From Affinundibacterium nitidum (GTDB lineage: Bacteria > Pseudomonadota > Gammaproteobacteria > Burkholderiales > Burkholderiaceae_D), in NCBI RefSeq assembly GCF_014284155.1, contig NZ_JACOFZ010000005.1, positions 186,001 through 250,000 on the forward strand: a stretch of DNA of 64,000 nucleotides. The letters run 5' to 3'. Positions 1 through 10,299 of the stretch are shown here, piece after piece. The first letter of the stretch is position 1. Every line of letters begins with the position of its first letter. The translations under genes and the position numbers were made by a program. The notes under the pieces are model-generated. The model saw only the letters and a list, made by a program, of their open reading frames with translations. It made no database searches and was not told the DNA's origin.

Positions 1-747
1 ACATCGGAGATCGCTGCGGGTAACAATGACTTGGCTGAACGCGGCGCGAAGATAGCAACGACTGTGCAACATACCGCAGAAAATATGGATTCCTTAGCGG
101 CGAAGGTCGCACATAATCTTGAAAACGCGAAACAGGCCGACCAGCTCGCGCTCTCTGCTTTTCAAGTAGCGACCAAAGGCGGTAGTGTGGTGGCGCAAGC
201 CGTCGAGACCATGGAGAGAATCACGATCTCTTCACGTAAGATTGGTGAAATTACCGAAGTCATTAATGGCATCGCTTTTCAAACCAATATCTTGGCACTC
301 AATGCCGCGGTTGAAGCTGCACGCGCAGGGGAACAAGGCCGTGGCTTTGCTGTGGTCGCCTCCGAGGTACGTAGCTTGGCGCAACGCAGTGCTGGCGCCG
401 CCAAAGAGATTGGTGACTTGATTCGCGAATCGATTCAAGACATCGAAGCAGGCGCGCGCTATGTGAATGACGCCGGCAGCACGATGAAGGAAATCGTCGA
501 GTCCGTACAAAACGTCACGACCATCATGGATGAAATCACGCGTGAGTCGAATGAACAATCGACAGAGATCAATGATATGGCAGAAGCCGTACGTGAAGTC
601 GATTCGAGTACACAGCAAAATGCCGCGATGGTCGAAGAAATATCAGCGGCGGTGATGTCACTGGAAGAGCGCGCGAATTTCTTGGCTGAGTCTGTCAAGA
701 CGTTTAAAGTCGACGCGGTGCCAACGACGAAATTGATAGGCTACTAA
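1..747 (+). CDS. Methyl-accepting chemotaxis protein, C-terminal part (5' truncated by the window)
   Basis: This is the cytoplasmic signalling domain of a chemoreceptor, which passes ligand signals to CheA/CheW. The reading frame is open from base 1, so the sensor, membrane and HAMP parts lie upstream. The highly conserved hairpin tip is visible ([19 protein letters not shown], then [15 protein letters not shown]), flanked by long heptad-repeat helices with the usual methylation-helix composition. The C-terminus (TKLIGY) has no CheR-docking pentapeptide. No chemotaxis genes follow; the next gene is convergent. The family call is certain, the ligand is unknown. Confidence 0.95.
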   Translation, partial: TSEIAAGNNDLAERGAKIATTVQHTAENMDSLAAKVAHNLENAKQADQLALSAFQVATKGGSVVAQAVETMERITISSRKIGEITEVINGIAFQTNILALNAAVEAARAGEQGRGFAVVASEVRSLAQRSAGAAKEIGDLIRESIQDIEAGARYVNDAGSTMKEIVESVQNVTTIMDEITRESNEQSTEINDMAEAVREVDSSTQQNAAMVEEISAAVMSLEERANFLAESVKTFKVDAVPTTKLIGY

Positions 748-764
748 ACGTTGGATCGTAAACG

Positions 765-800
765 AAAAATCTCCGCCCTGTGAAGCTCGGAGATTTTTTT
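765..800. terminator. Bidirectional intrinsic terminator
   Basis: An 11-bp perfect stem (AAAAATCTCCG / CGGAGATTTTT) with a 12-nt loop is flanked by A and T runs, so it can work on both strands. It sits between the chemoreceptor gene and the convergent ABC permease gene, whose stop codon overlaps its last bases. Confidence 0.9.
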
Positions 801-2124
801 ATCGATTCAAAAAATTTAATAGACGTTGACGACTCCAAATCAGATTGGCTCGCCTTAGCGCGAATGCTGAAAACATCAATAAAGTGGCTGCGTAGCGCCA
901 GTCAGCGACAAATAGTTGAAATACGGTTCCGGTCCTGCCGGAAAAATAATCGATCCCATGCGCTAGAAAAAAGATGAAGGCGACGCTTATTAGTCCGTAA
1001 TACACACTTCGATGTGAATTTTCTTTCGCTGCAATCGTGATCGCAATGATCAGTAAGCTGGTTATCTCTGCAAGCGCAATAAGGATGGCTTGCAATATCA
1101 CTTCTAAAGAACCTTGACCGCCCCCAAAAGATAAGAGAAAAGCTAGGACAAACGGGGTTCCGAAGAAAGCGAGATTCACTACGAGCAAACTGCTCGCAAA
1201 TTTGCTGCTTCCTAAACCATGAGGGCGAAGCAAATATCGCCAATGTAGATCGCGTACCACCAGATATTTACTCATGATCAAGGCGGCAGACACTAGTAGT
1301 AGTGAGCGATGTAGATGTATGTTCGTTGCGAAGGGGCTACCAATATTTACATAAGCGATGACGAATAGGGTGAATACAGCGATAGGGCGAAGTAATGAAT
1401 CGAAGCTATAAGAATGCTTTCCGTCCAGCTTGCTTTCAGAAAAGCGCGAGACTCGCTTAAGTTGGCCTTTGATTTCATTGAGATAGGTATTCGTTTCTTC
1501 AGTCGTTGGCACCGCTTCTTTTGAATTGCTGGGTTTTCCATTGTTGAGGCTATGCCATAGCGAGATTGGCCATGCAAAGCAACACACAATTGAAACACTC
1601 ACTGGGAGCTGAAAATAGAGAATGCCAATTTGACCAAGCATAAGTGCCATCCAAAGAGCAATGAGCAAGCCATATTGAACGCGAAACCTCCGATGGATAA
1701 TTCTTGCTGTGCTCATACCTGCACATAATGAAAGCGACCACAGACCGATTACGGAGGCGAAATCGTGCCAATTGTTCGAATCCGCCATCGCCAGCATGGG
1801 CAGCAGCGATACCGCGCTGACAAAATTGAGGCGTTTGACAAGCGACAAATAAAGAAACTGATGCAGAGCCTGTGGTATCACGTTTGAGCGTGAGAATGAG
1901 TTTAGCTGCGTTTCACGATTGATGATCATGAAACTTATTGCGAAGAGCAAAAGGCCAAGAGCCGTCAGTCCGTGGGTATTCAAACCAGGGTCGTTTTTGA
2001 CGCACAGAGCGGCAAATAGTGGGACAAGTAAACACAAGAGAAAGCCAGCAACAACACGTTGACGCAAGCTTAACCATGAAAAATGCCAATGGGATGATGC
2101 AGTGCGCATGATGATACTAATCAT
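799..2124 (-). CDS. ABC exporter membrane subunit (multi-pass, unassigned family)
   Basis: A 441-residue, strongly hydrophobic protein with about ten to twelve predicted membrane segments from residue 25 to the C-terminus and one hydrophilic stretch near the middle (about residues 205-240). It follows an ABC ATPase gene and overlaps it by 8 bases, which implies translational coupling and a two-component ABC exporter. I do not recognise a specific permease family or substrate. An internal ATG five codons downstream is an alternative start. Its stop lies inside the shared terminator at 765-800. Confidence 0.7.
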   Translation of the reverse strand: MISIIMRTASSHWHFSWLSLRQRVVAGFLLCLLVPLFAALCVKNDPGLNTHGLTALGLLLFAISFMIINRETQLNSFSRSNVIPQALHQFLYLSLVKRLNFVSAVSLLPMLAMADSNNWHDFASVIGLWSLSLCAGMSTARIIHRRFRVQYGLLIALWMALMLGQIGILYFQLPVSVSIVCCFAWPISLWHSLNNGKPSNSKEAVPTTEETNTYLNEIKGQLKRVSRFSESKLDGKHSYSFDSLLRPIAVFTLFVIAYVNIGSPFATNIHLHRSLLLVSAALIMSKYLVVRDLHWRYLLRPHGLGSSKFASSLLVVNLAFFGTPFVLAFLLSFGGGQGSLEVILQAILIALAEITSLLIIAITIAAKENSHRSVYYGLISVAFIFFLAHGIDYFSGRTGTVFQLFVADWRYAATLLMFSAFALRRANLIWSRQRLLNFLNR

Positions 2125-2968
2125 TTAATGCAGCAAATACGGCGTCAAGTGTGGGTGCGGGAAAACGCCGACTCAATTCGTTTCCTTGAGCGTCTGTAAG
2201 TTCATTTAAATCAATTAGGGCGAGTTTCTTGCTTTGAAAATGAGGAGAGCTGACAAGCCCTGCTGCCTCAGTCTTCGGAATTAGGCGGCAATGTTTTTTG
2301 GTATAGACCCAATCCGTTTGCCATTGGAGCTCACCTTGTCGCATAAAAAGAATATGTGTCAAAAGATGATTGAGGTCGGCCAGCAGATGACTGGTAAACA
2401 CGATAGTTGCTTCTTCTTTGACCCAACGGCCATCTACAAATAAGCTTTGCATTAGCCCTGCACGACGAAGTGGATCAAGGTTGGCGACAGGCTCATCCAT
2501 AAAAATTAAGTCTGGCTCATGAGCTAAGGCTAATACGATGGCGAGCTTTTGCTGATCGCCACCTGAGAGCTTGCTGACCAATTTACCCAAAGATAGCTCA
2601 AGGTGGAGAGCAAGTTCAAGAGCGCGTCTCTCGGTCCAACGCGGGTAAGCTTGTCCTATGGCCTTGAGATGTTGCTCCACCGTGAGCCAAGGAAACAGGT
2701 CAGGTGTTTGGGCGACATAGGCGATTCTTTCACGTACGCTGTCGTTCATTTCCATGGTCGACTGCCCAAACAGTTCTACAGTGCCACTGTCTGCTAAAGT
2801 CAAGCCTGTGAGACACTTGAGTAAGCTTGATTTTCCACTGCCGTTGCTACCTAAAAGGCCAACTCTCGATCCCTGAGGAATCGTAAAACTGACATCTTTC
2901 AGAATATGGTTTAGACCGCGATGCCAATTGAGTGCCTGGCATTGAACGACGAACTGGGAATCAGGCAT
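2117..2968 (-). CDS. ABC transporter ATP-binding protein
   Basis: A 283-residue ATPase subunit of a two-gene ABC exporter. It has Walker A GSNGSGKS, signature LSGGDQQK, Walker B LIFMDEP and a switch histidine in TSH. The C-terminal 70 residues beyond the nucleotide-binding domain resemble the short extensions of YtrB/CcmA-type export ATPases. It is first in the operon; the membrane subunit starts inside its 3' end. No regulator gene of the GntR/YtrA type, which often accompanies such pairs, is next to it. Substrate unknown. Confidence 0.85.
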   Translation of the reverse strand: MPDSQFVVQCQALNWHRGLNHILKDVSFTIPQGSRVGLLGSNGSGKSSLLKCLTGLTLADSGTVELFGQSTMEMNDSVRERIAYVAQTPDLFPWLTVEQHLKAIGQAYPRWTERRALELALHLELSLGKLVSKLSGGDQQKLAIVLALAHEPDLIFMDEPVANLDPLRRAGLMQSLFVDGRWVKEEATIVFTSHLLADLNHLLTHILFMRQGELQWQTDWVYTKKHCRLIPKTEAAGLVSSPHFQSKKLALIDLNELTDAQGNELSRRFPAPTLDAVFAALND

Positions 2969-3084
2969 TGTGCGATCTTGAAGGAGTGGAATTTCACGAG
3001 TGTAGCGAGGAATTGCTTGTCAATGCAATCCCAATTGCCAAATTAGGCAAGGTATGAAGTGGCAATCTCGAATTTAAAGTTCAT

Positions 3085-3110
3085 CGGTGGGAGCATTGGT
3101 GCCCCCACCG
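3085..3110 (-). terminator. GC-rich hairpin after lpdA, probable operon terminator
   Basis: The stem CGGTGGG/CCCACCG continues past one mismatch into GCA/TGC with a TTGG loop, ten nucleotides after the lpdA stop. There is no long U tract on the minus strand, so termination efficiency is uncertain; it may instead protect the 3' end of the bkd mRNA. Confidence 0.45.
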
Positions 3111-3119
3111 CGTAGAACA

Positions 3120-4526
3120 TTAAATATGCAAAGCATGGCCCAAAGCGCGCAATGCTGCTTCTTGTACCGCTTCGCCTAGCGTTGGATGAGAATGGATGGT
3201 GCCGGCGACATCTTCTAAAGTCGAGCCCATTTCTAGTGACAAACCAAATGCGGCACTCAATTCAGAAACGCCCTTGCCGACGGCTTGCCAGCCGAGGATG
3301 AGGTGATTATCTTTGCGAGCGACCACACGTACAAAACCTTCGCTTGATTCTAAGGTCATTGAACGACCATTGGCGGCGAAGGGGAAGTTTGCGCTAATGA
3401 TGTCGATACCGGCGTCTTGCGCTTCTTGTGGAGACTTGCCGACGACGACGAGTTCAGGGTCAGTAAAGCATACGGCAGGAATCGCCGCTGGCATAAACTG
3501 ACGACGTTTGCCAGCGATAATTTCAGCGACCATTTCACCCTGTGCCATTGCCCGATGCGCCAACATCGGCTCACCCGCCACGTCACCAATCGCCCATACA
3601 TTACGCATAGAAGTGCGGCATTGGTCATCAATCTTGATCGATCGGCCATGCATATTGAGCATCAAGGATTCAAGCCCGAAACCTTCGGTGCGTGGACGGC
3701 GCCCGACTGCGACCAAGACTTTGTCGCAAGCGAGTTCAGACTCTTCGCCAGCTGCAATCTTGATACGGACGGCGCTGTTATCTGCGTTCATTCCTTGCAC
3801 TGTGCATCCAAGATGTACTTCGATACCCGCTTGTTTAAGTGCAGTGCGAATGACTTTGGTCAACTCTTCATCGTAAGCTGGTAAGATACGGTCAAGTGAT
3901 TCAACGACACTGACTTCACTACCGAGTTTGCGGTAGGCGATGCCCAGTTCTAAACCAATGTAGCCACCACCAACGACCACCAGTTTTTTGGGAATGTTTG
4001 TTGGTGACAATGCTTCCGTTGAGCTGATCACTTTGCCATCGCCAGAGCCAAAAGGCATGAATGGAAGTTCAACCGCGCTGGAGCCGGAAGCGATTAGTAG
4101 ATGTTCGCAAGTGATGCGTTGTACTTCTTTACCGTCTTGCATGACGGCGACTGTTTTGCCATCAAGGATTTGCGCCCAGCCTTTGACGACTTGTGCGCCA
4201 TTCTTTTTGAGTAGGGCGCCGACGCCTGTCGTCAAGCGTTTGACGATGCCATCTTTCCAGCTCACGGTTTGATCGATATTGATGCTAGGCGCGCTCACTT
4301 GAATGCCAAGCGCGGAGCCGTGGGCATAGTGTTTGGCTTTCTCAAATTCTTCAGCGGCGTGGATCAATGCCTTAGAAGGGATGCAACCGATATTGAGGCA
4401 AGTGCCGCCCAGTTGATCACCTTCGATGAGAATCGTCGGGATCTTCAGTTGCGCGGCGCGGATGGCGGCGATGTAGCCGCCAGGGCCACCACCGATGACC
4501 ACGAGAGTTGTGGATGTTGTTTGCAT
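3120..4526 (-). CDS. lpdA: Dihydrolipoyl dehydrogenase (E3) of the branched-chain 2-oxoacid dehydrogenase complex
   Basis: This FAD enzyme of 468 residues reoxidises the dihydrolipoyl groups of E2 with NAD+. It shows the N-terminal FAD fold ([13 protein letters not shown]), the redox disulfide [15 protein letters not shown], a second NAD-binding GGGYIGLE, and the C-terminal HSHPTLGEA segment that supplies the catalytic His-Glu pair. It is the last gene of a minus-strand operon coding E1 alpha, E1 beta, E2 and E3, about 180 bp after E2, a gap that contains a composite repeat. This dedicated E3 corresponds to LpdV-type enzymes of Pseudomonas. Confidence 0.95.
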   Translation of the reverse strand: MQTTSTTLVVIGGGPGGYIAAIRAAQLKIPTILIEGDQLGGTCLNIGCIPSKALIHAAEEFEKAKHYAHGSALGIQVSAPSINIDQTVSWKDGIVKRLTTGVGALLKKNGAQVVKGWAQILDGKTVAVMQDGKEVQRITCEHLLIASGSSAVELPFMPFGSGDGKVISSTEALSPTNIPKKLVVVGGGYIGLELGIAYRKLGSEVSVVESLDRILPAYDEELTKVIRTALKQAGIEVHLGCTVQGMNADNSAVRIKIAAGEESELACDKVLVAVGRRPRTEGFGLESLMLNMHGRSIKIDDQCRTSMRNVWAIGDVAGEPMLAHRAMAQGEMVAEIIAGKRRQFMPAAIPAVCFTDPELVVVGKSPQEAQDAGIDIISANFPFAANGRSMTLESSEGFVRVVARKDNHLILGWQAVGKGVSELSAAFGLSLEMGSTLEDVAGTIHSHPTLGEAVQEAALRALGHALHI

Positions 4527-4602
4527 GGTTGTTCCTTACAGCAGTTTTTCTGCTAACTGCCTTGTTAATTAAGATGGAAGTCAGAATAAGGGTATTCAAA
4601 TT

Positions 4603-4690
4603 GCGCTGTCGCTCCTGCGCAGGCAGCAGCCCAGTGGTTTTCGTTGATCAAGCAACGGCGCTGGATTCCCGCTTGCGCAGGAATGACACC
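4603..4690. repeat. Composite REP-like intergenic repeat
   Basis: The spacer between the E2 and E3 genes holds a partly palindromic half (CTCCTGCGCAGGCAGCAG) and a second half at 4663-4687 (GGATTCCCGCTTGCGCAGG then AATGAC). The second half matches a copy at 11530-11554 at 20 of 25 positions and a shorter inverted copy at 44164-44181. The motif resembles REP-type palindromes that are common between genes in Betaproteobacteria. Confidence 0.6.
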
Positions 4691-4702
4691 AATACATACC
4701 CC

Positions 4703-6028
4703 TCACTCAATAAACAGCGTCGCCGGACATTCCAAATAGCCACGTATCGTCTGAATAAACTGTGCCGCATCCATGCCATCGACCACGCGATGATCAAACG
4801 ACGACGACAGATTCATCATCTTGCGTGCGACAACTTGGCCATTGCGTATCATCGGACGTTCCACCATTTTGTTGACGCCGATGATGGCCACTTCTGGCGA
4901 ATTGATGACCGGTGTCGATACAATGCCACCCAAAGCGCCTAAGCTAGAAATCGTGATCGTCGAGCCCGACAATTCTTCACGTGTTGCTTTGCCCGTGCGC
5001 GCCGCTTCAGCGAGGCGTCCCATTTCGTTGGCATTGCTCCAGAGGTCACGTGCTTCAGCATGACGCACCACCGGCACCATCAAACCTGCTGGTGTCTGTG
5101 CTGCGATACCTAGATGGACAGCTGCGAACTGTGTGACCACGCCAGCCTCGTCGTCGTAGCGTGCATTGATCTGTGGATAGTCACGCACAGCTAATACGAC
5201 AGCCCGCATCAACAGCGGTAACAGACTGAGCTTGCCACGTTCTTTGCCCCACTTTTGATTCAATTGCGTGCGTAAGGCCTCAAGCTCAGTGACGTCGACC
5301 TCTTCTACATAAGAGAAATGCGGAATGCGGCGTTTTGCATCTTGCATTTTCTGCGCAATCTTACGACGTAGGCCGATGACAGGAATGGCTGTTTCTTCGT
5401 GCAATTCGCGGTAACTGCTACCACCGCTGGCGATCGATACAGGACCACGCGCAACATAAGCTTCCAAGTCTTCGTGCGTAATGCGACCCGCTGTGCCAGT
5501 ACCCGGCACAAATTGTAATTCGATGCCCAAGTCCCAAGCACGGCGACGTACTGCCGGCGAGGCGATAGGCTTTTCACCATTGGCACGAGCTGCACTTGGT
5601 AAGCTGTTCGATTTTGCCGCGACTGGCTTAGTTGTGACTGCAGCTGGAGCCGGAGTTGACGTCGCTGGCGCGGCCTTTTCCACAACAGCCGGCGCAGCTG
5701 CTGTCACTGCTGGCTTGGCGGCTGGGGCTGGCGTCGTTGGTGCAGCGGCCACAGGCGCGGCTGCATTGGCATCCACATTGCCCGCACCTTCCACTTCAAT
5801 GCGTATCAACTCAGATCCCACCGCCATCACCTGACCAGCAGCGCCACCGAGTGCCAACACTTTGCCATGAACTGGGCTAGGAATTTCTATCGTCGCTTTA
5901 TCGGTCATGACATCAGCCATGACTTGATCTTCGACGATCATGTCGCCCACTTTCACATTCCACGCTACCAACTCAACTTCGGCAATGCCTTCACCGATAT
6001 CCGGCATTTTAATGACATGAATACCCAT
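4703..6028 (-). CDS. bkdB: Branched-chain 2-oxoacid dehydrogenase E2, lipoyl acyltransferase
   Basis: A 441-residue dihydrolipoyl acyltransferase that takes the acyl group from E1 and passes it to CoA. In order: one lipoyl domain (residues 1-78, lipoyl lysine K44 in TDKATIEI), an Ala/Pro-rich flexible linker (about 82-150), the peripheral E3/E1-binding domain (ASPAVRRRAWDLGI...), and the catalytic domain ending in the DHRVVDG motif. A longer open frame runs upstream, but the ATG at 6028 is chosen because it starts right before the conserved MPDIGEG segment and has GGAGAA seven to twelve bases upstream. It begins one base after the E1 beta stop. Confidence 0.95.
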   Translation of the reverse strand: MGIHVIKMPDIGEGIAEVELVAWNVKVGDMIVEDQVMADVMTDKATIEIPSPVHGKVLALGGAAGQVMAVGSELIRIEVEGAGNVDANAAAPVAAAPTTPAPAAKPAVTAAAPAVVEKAAPATSTPAPAAVTTKPVAAKSNSLPSAARANGEKPIASPAVRRRAWDLGIELQFVPGTGTAGRITHEDLEAYVARGPVSIASGGSSYRELHEETAIPVIGLRRKIAQKMQDAKRRIPHFSYVEEVDVTELEALRTQLNQKWGKERGKLSLLPLLMRAVVLAVRDYPQINARYDDEAGVVTQFAAVHLGIAAQTPAGLMVPVVRHAEARDLWSNANEMGRLAEAARTGKATREELSGSTITISSLGALGGIVSTPVINSPEVAIIGVNKMVERPMIRNGQVVARKMMNLSSSFDHRVVDGMDAAQFIQTIRGYLECPATLFIE

Positions 6029-6029
6029 C

Positions 6030-7067
6030 TTATTTCTCCATCGCACGTTTAAATGCCGCGGCAACGCGGGCTGGACCAGGGAAGTAATCCCACTCTTGCG
6101 CATGTGGGTAGGGCGTATCCCAACCCGTCACGCGTTCGATCGGTGCTTCCAGATGGTAGAAACAATGCTCTTGCACCAGTGCGGTGAGTTCCGCGCCAAA
6201 ACCGCTGGTGCGCGTCGCTTCATGCACAATCACACAACGTCCTGTCTTCTTCACAGACTTCAAAATGGTGGGTAAGTCTAGTGGCCACAAACTGCGTAAA
6301 TCGATGATTTCAGCATCGATGCCACTTTCTTCGGTCGCCGCTTCAGACACCCACACCATGGTGCCATACGTGAGTACGGTGAGGTCTTTACCTTCGCGGA
6401 AGACCGCAGCCGATTCGAGTGGCACGGTGTAGTAACCTTCAGGCACGTCGCCCATAGGATGCTTAGACCACGGCACTACCGGTTGATCGTGATGACCATT
6501 GAATGGACCGTTATAAATACGCTTAGGCTCTAAGAAAATGACAGGGTCATTGTTTTCGATGGAAGCGATCAATAAGCCTTTGGCATCGTAAGGGTTGGAT
6601 GGCATCACTGTGCGCAAACCGCAGACATGGGTAAATACGGCTTCCGGGCTTTGGCTATGCGTTTGGCCACCATAGATACCACCGCCACACGGTGTGCGTA
6701 TGGTTAATGGTGCCGTGAAATCACCAGCAGAACGGAAACGTAGACGCGCTGCTTCCGAAACGATTTGATCGTAAGCGGGGTAGATGTAATCGGCAAATTG
6801 AATCTCAATACATGGGCGCAAACCATATGCGCCCATACCAATTGCCGCACCGACGATACCGCTTTCCGAAATCGGTGCATCAAACACACGCGATTTGCCA
6901 TACTTCTTTTGTAATCCTTCGGTGCAGCGAAATACGCCACCAAAGTAGCCGACGTCTTGCCCGAAAACGACGACATTGTCATCACGCTCTAACATCACAT
7001 CCATCGCTGATCGCAGCGCTTGAATCATGGTCATCGGCGTGGTCTTGCCTTTTAGATCTTCACTCAT
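6030..7067 (-). CDS. bkdA2: Branched-chain 2-oxoacid dehydrogenase E1, beta subunit
   Basis: A 345-residue transketolase-like beta subunit that forms the thiamine-diphosphate E1 heterotetramer with the preceding gene product. Typical segments are FGQDVGYFGGVFR, the APISESGIVGAAIGMG block, RTPCGGGIYGGQTHSQSPE and the C-terminal DTPYPHA. It lies second in the operon, 24 bp after E1 alpha and 1 bp before E2. Substrates are the 2-oxo acids of valine, leucine and isoleucine by family assignment; pyruvate dehydrogenase is less likely because single-domain lipoyl E2 and this beta type belong to the BCKDH group. Confidence 0.93.
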   Translation of the reverse strand: MSEDLKGKTTPMTMIQALRSAMDVMLERDDNVVVFGQDVGYFGGVFRCTEGLQKKYGKSRVFDAPISESGIVGAAIGMGAYGLRPCIEIQFADYIYPAYDQIVSEAARLRFRSAGDFTAPLTIRTPCGGGIYGGQTHSQSPEAVFTHVCGLRTVMPSNPYDAKGLLIASIENNDPVIFLEPKRIYNGPFNGHHDQPVVPWSKHPMGDVPEGYYTVPLESAAVFREGKDLTVLTYGTMVWVSEAATEESGIDAEIIDLRSLWPLDLPTILKSVKKTGRCVIVHEATRTSGFGAELTALVQEHCFYHLEAPIERVTGWDTPYPHAQEWDYFPGPARVAAAFKRAMEK

Positions 7068-7091
7068 TACATGGTTCCTTTAGCTACCTGA

Positions 7092-8355
<1,264 letters not shown>

Positions 8356-8739
8356 ATCATTGGAAATAAGTGTCATTTTTCACTACACCATTGTTGTGGC
8401 GCAGCATTCTTTTTTATTAGTGGCGTTTAATTCTTGTGGAGTAAAACGCCGCGAAAGCCTTCAATCTTTCTGGCGCAAAGTATCCACAAATCGACCGCGA
8501 TTGGCAAGCAAAGCGAGGTTGTTTCTTGCGCTAATTAAAGAAATTTAGTGCTTGATTTTCTGGGACAAATCACATTCGAGGAAAGTGCGATTTTTTTGTT
8601 GCGATGCAATATGAATTGCACTTGAATGAGATGTGGGAGGGTAGAGAGGAATTAAATTTCCCTGATCAATTTGAATCTAGATATTGGAGTGGCTTTGGTG
8701 CTTTTGTTTGCACTCAATGTATATACCTTTGAACTCCAT
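8356..8739. other. Non-coding spacer upstream of the bkd operon
   Basis: About 380 bases without a convincing gene. It must hold the bkd promoter. The only structure seen is a short inverted repeat TGCAAT-ATGA-ATTGCA at 8605-8620 in an AT-rich stretch. No clear sigma-70 or sigma-54 pair could be assigned. Confidence 0.5.
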
Positions 8740-9243
8740 TCAAAGTTTATTTTTTTCTGGCGTGATTGCCATCGGAGATGCTTTCTTCTCGGCTTTGAGT
8801 AATTCGATTTGTGTAGCAATCAGCTGTACCTCTTGCATCAGCGTGTCGTCTTCACTACCTGACCCGTTCTTTTGCTTGCGCTGTGAGCGGGCATGCGACT
8901 CTGACTGTAACTTCACCATTTCCTGCAGAAATTCAATTTTCTTGCCTTGATCTTTTTCGATGCCGAGTTTTGATTGTAATAATCCTAGCTTGGCCGCATC
9001 GAGAGATTTTGCATCACCTTTGCCGAGCGCTAATTTGTGCTGACGCAAAGCGACAATTTTCTCCTGCACGGCAATGTATTTTTCTTGCAGTTGGGTGAGG
9101 GCGTCGGGTAGCTGCACCTCTTCCAGCCCAGCAGGAAGCGCCAATGGCAACTCTCCAGCCTTGTTGTCTTGTTTCGCAGCTTGGCACCAAGCACCGCCAA
9201 TCAAAGACAAGTTTAAGAGTAAAGCAATGAAGAATTTCAACAT
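8740..9243 (-). CDS. Secreted coiled-coil protein of unknown function
   Basis: I do not recognise a family. The 167-residue product starts with a signal peptide (MLKFFIALLLNLSLIGGAWC, cleavage near residues 20-23; the Cys at 20 follows GGAW and is not a clean lipobox). Helices rich in Lys, Gln, Leu and Glu follow, likely coiled coil, at about 40-105 and 125-155. The ATG at 9243 is preferred over an upstream in-frame start because it begins the signal peptide. It lies 150 bp beyond the last recognised gene of the rtc operon on the same strand, so cotranscription is possible but unproven. Confidence 0.6.
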   Translation of the reverse strand: MLKFFIALLLNLSLIGGAWCQAAKQDNKAGELPLALPAGLEEVQLPDALTQLQEKYIAVQEKIVALRQHKLALGKGDAKSLDAAKLGLLQSKLGIEKDQGKKIEFLQEMVKLQSESHARSQRKQKNGSGSEDDTLMQEVQLIATQIELLKAEKKASPMAITPEKNKL

Positions 9244-9393
9244 GACGAAACCTCGCGCAGAAGACCCAGAGTTGCGATACGTTTCGTCATTCTGGGTAAT
9301 CGTTAGATTAGATGAGGTCAAAGTTTAGCTTGAGTTCAGCTTGTGTGCTGCAATATTTTACTTGCGCACAGAAGCGTATTTCCTCGTCGTTAC

Positions 9394-10194
9394 TCATTCC
9401 CAATTCTTGATCGTGTTCATCAAGAATGCATCGCAATCCGTGTAAGCACGTGCACCCATTTCGTTCACAGCGAAATTGATGTCTTTTATCCGAGCCAGTT
9501 CAGTATTGATAAATTCATTTAGTCCTGCGATAGGTGACGCTGTTTCCAGCTCGCCGCCCGCCATTTTCTTCGCTAGCAGTAAATCGATCTCCTGCCGCAG
9601 GCTGCCGTTTGGAAGCAGGGTATCTAGTAAACGATGAAACTCGATGGGTGGCATCGTGCCAAAACGTTCTATCCATAAACAGGAAAATATCGGCCGTAGT
9701 ACGTACAGATATTTCTTGAGCCGTACTTGATCTTTGTGAAGAAACTCACGTGTATTGGTGATCGCCATACTGACATAATGTTGAAAGCAGGCCTGCGGCT
9801 TGAAAAAGACCTCTGCTTGCTGGCGAAATGCCGTCATCACTGTTTTATCTTCACGATAAACCAAGGGGGATTGTAGCCATTCCATCAGAGCGGGATTACT
9901 CTTGTGAAGTAGCTGCAAACTTTTCCGTAATTCCCACCCATTGATATCCAATTCACCTAGCGGGTGCTGCTCTATGCCAGTTTCGATGACATCGCGACCC
10001 GCGTGAACCTTGAAGTACCATGGCTCGCGATGTACATACAAAAAACGGACATCCCAATCACTATCGGGCGAAGCAAAGCCCCAGGCACGGCTGCCAGACT
10101 CGATCGCTAAAATGATCTTGACGTCGTGTTCTTGTTCTATGGTGTTTAAGCGATCTTGTATGACCGTTTCTACGCTTGTTGCGAGGTTTTTCAT
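9394..10194 (-). CDS. YcgL-type DNA polymerase beta-like nucleotidyltransferase
   Basis: A 266-residue predicted nucleotidyltransferase (COG3541-like). The catalytic signature is complete: GSRAWGF at residues 34-40 and DSDWD at 44-48, giving the metal-binding Asp pair D46/D48. The rest is helical and matches the usual length of B. subtilis YcgL relatives. AGGACA precedes the ATG. It is the last clear gene of the minus-strand RNA-repair operon, 105 bp after rtcA. Known family: transfers NMP to an acceptor; the substrate is not established. Inference from context: it may act on RNA 3' ends or on a repair protein. Confidence 0.8.
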   Translation of the reverse strand: MKNLATSVETVIQDRLNTIEQEHDVKIILAIESGSRAWGFASPDSDWDVRFLYVHREPWYFKVHAGRDVIETGIEQHPLGELDINGWELRKSLQLLHKSNPALMEWLQSPLVYREDKTVMTAFRQQAEVFFKPQACFQHYVSMAITNTREFLHKDQVRLKKYLYVLRPIFSCLWIERFGTMPPIEFHRLLDTLLPNGSLRQEIDLLLAKKMAGGELETASPIAGLNEFINTELARIKDINFAVNEMGARAYTDCDAFLMNTIKNWE

Positions 10195-10299
10195 GACTGT
10201 GTCCTACCTGTTCTATTGTTGTTCTTGTCTTCCGTTCGACTTCAAGCAAACCTGTCTAAGCATTAGTGAATAGCCTAAGCAATCTTGTTTAACTCTTCG

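Noticed and set aside
3417-3884. 155-codon frame antisense to lpdA
   Set aside because: Shadow frame within a well-supported gene; no start signals.
5481-5834. 117-codon Ala/Gly-rich frame antisense to the E2 linker
   Set aside because: It is the complement of the Ala/Pro-rich lipoyl linker codons, a common artefact.
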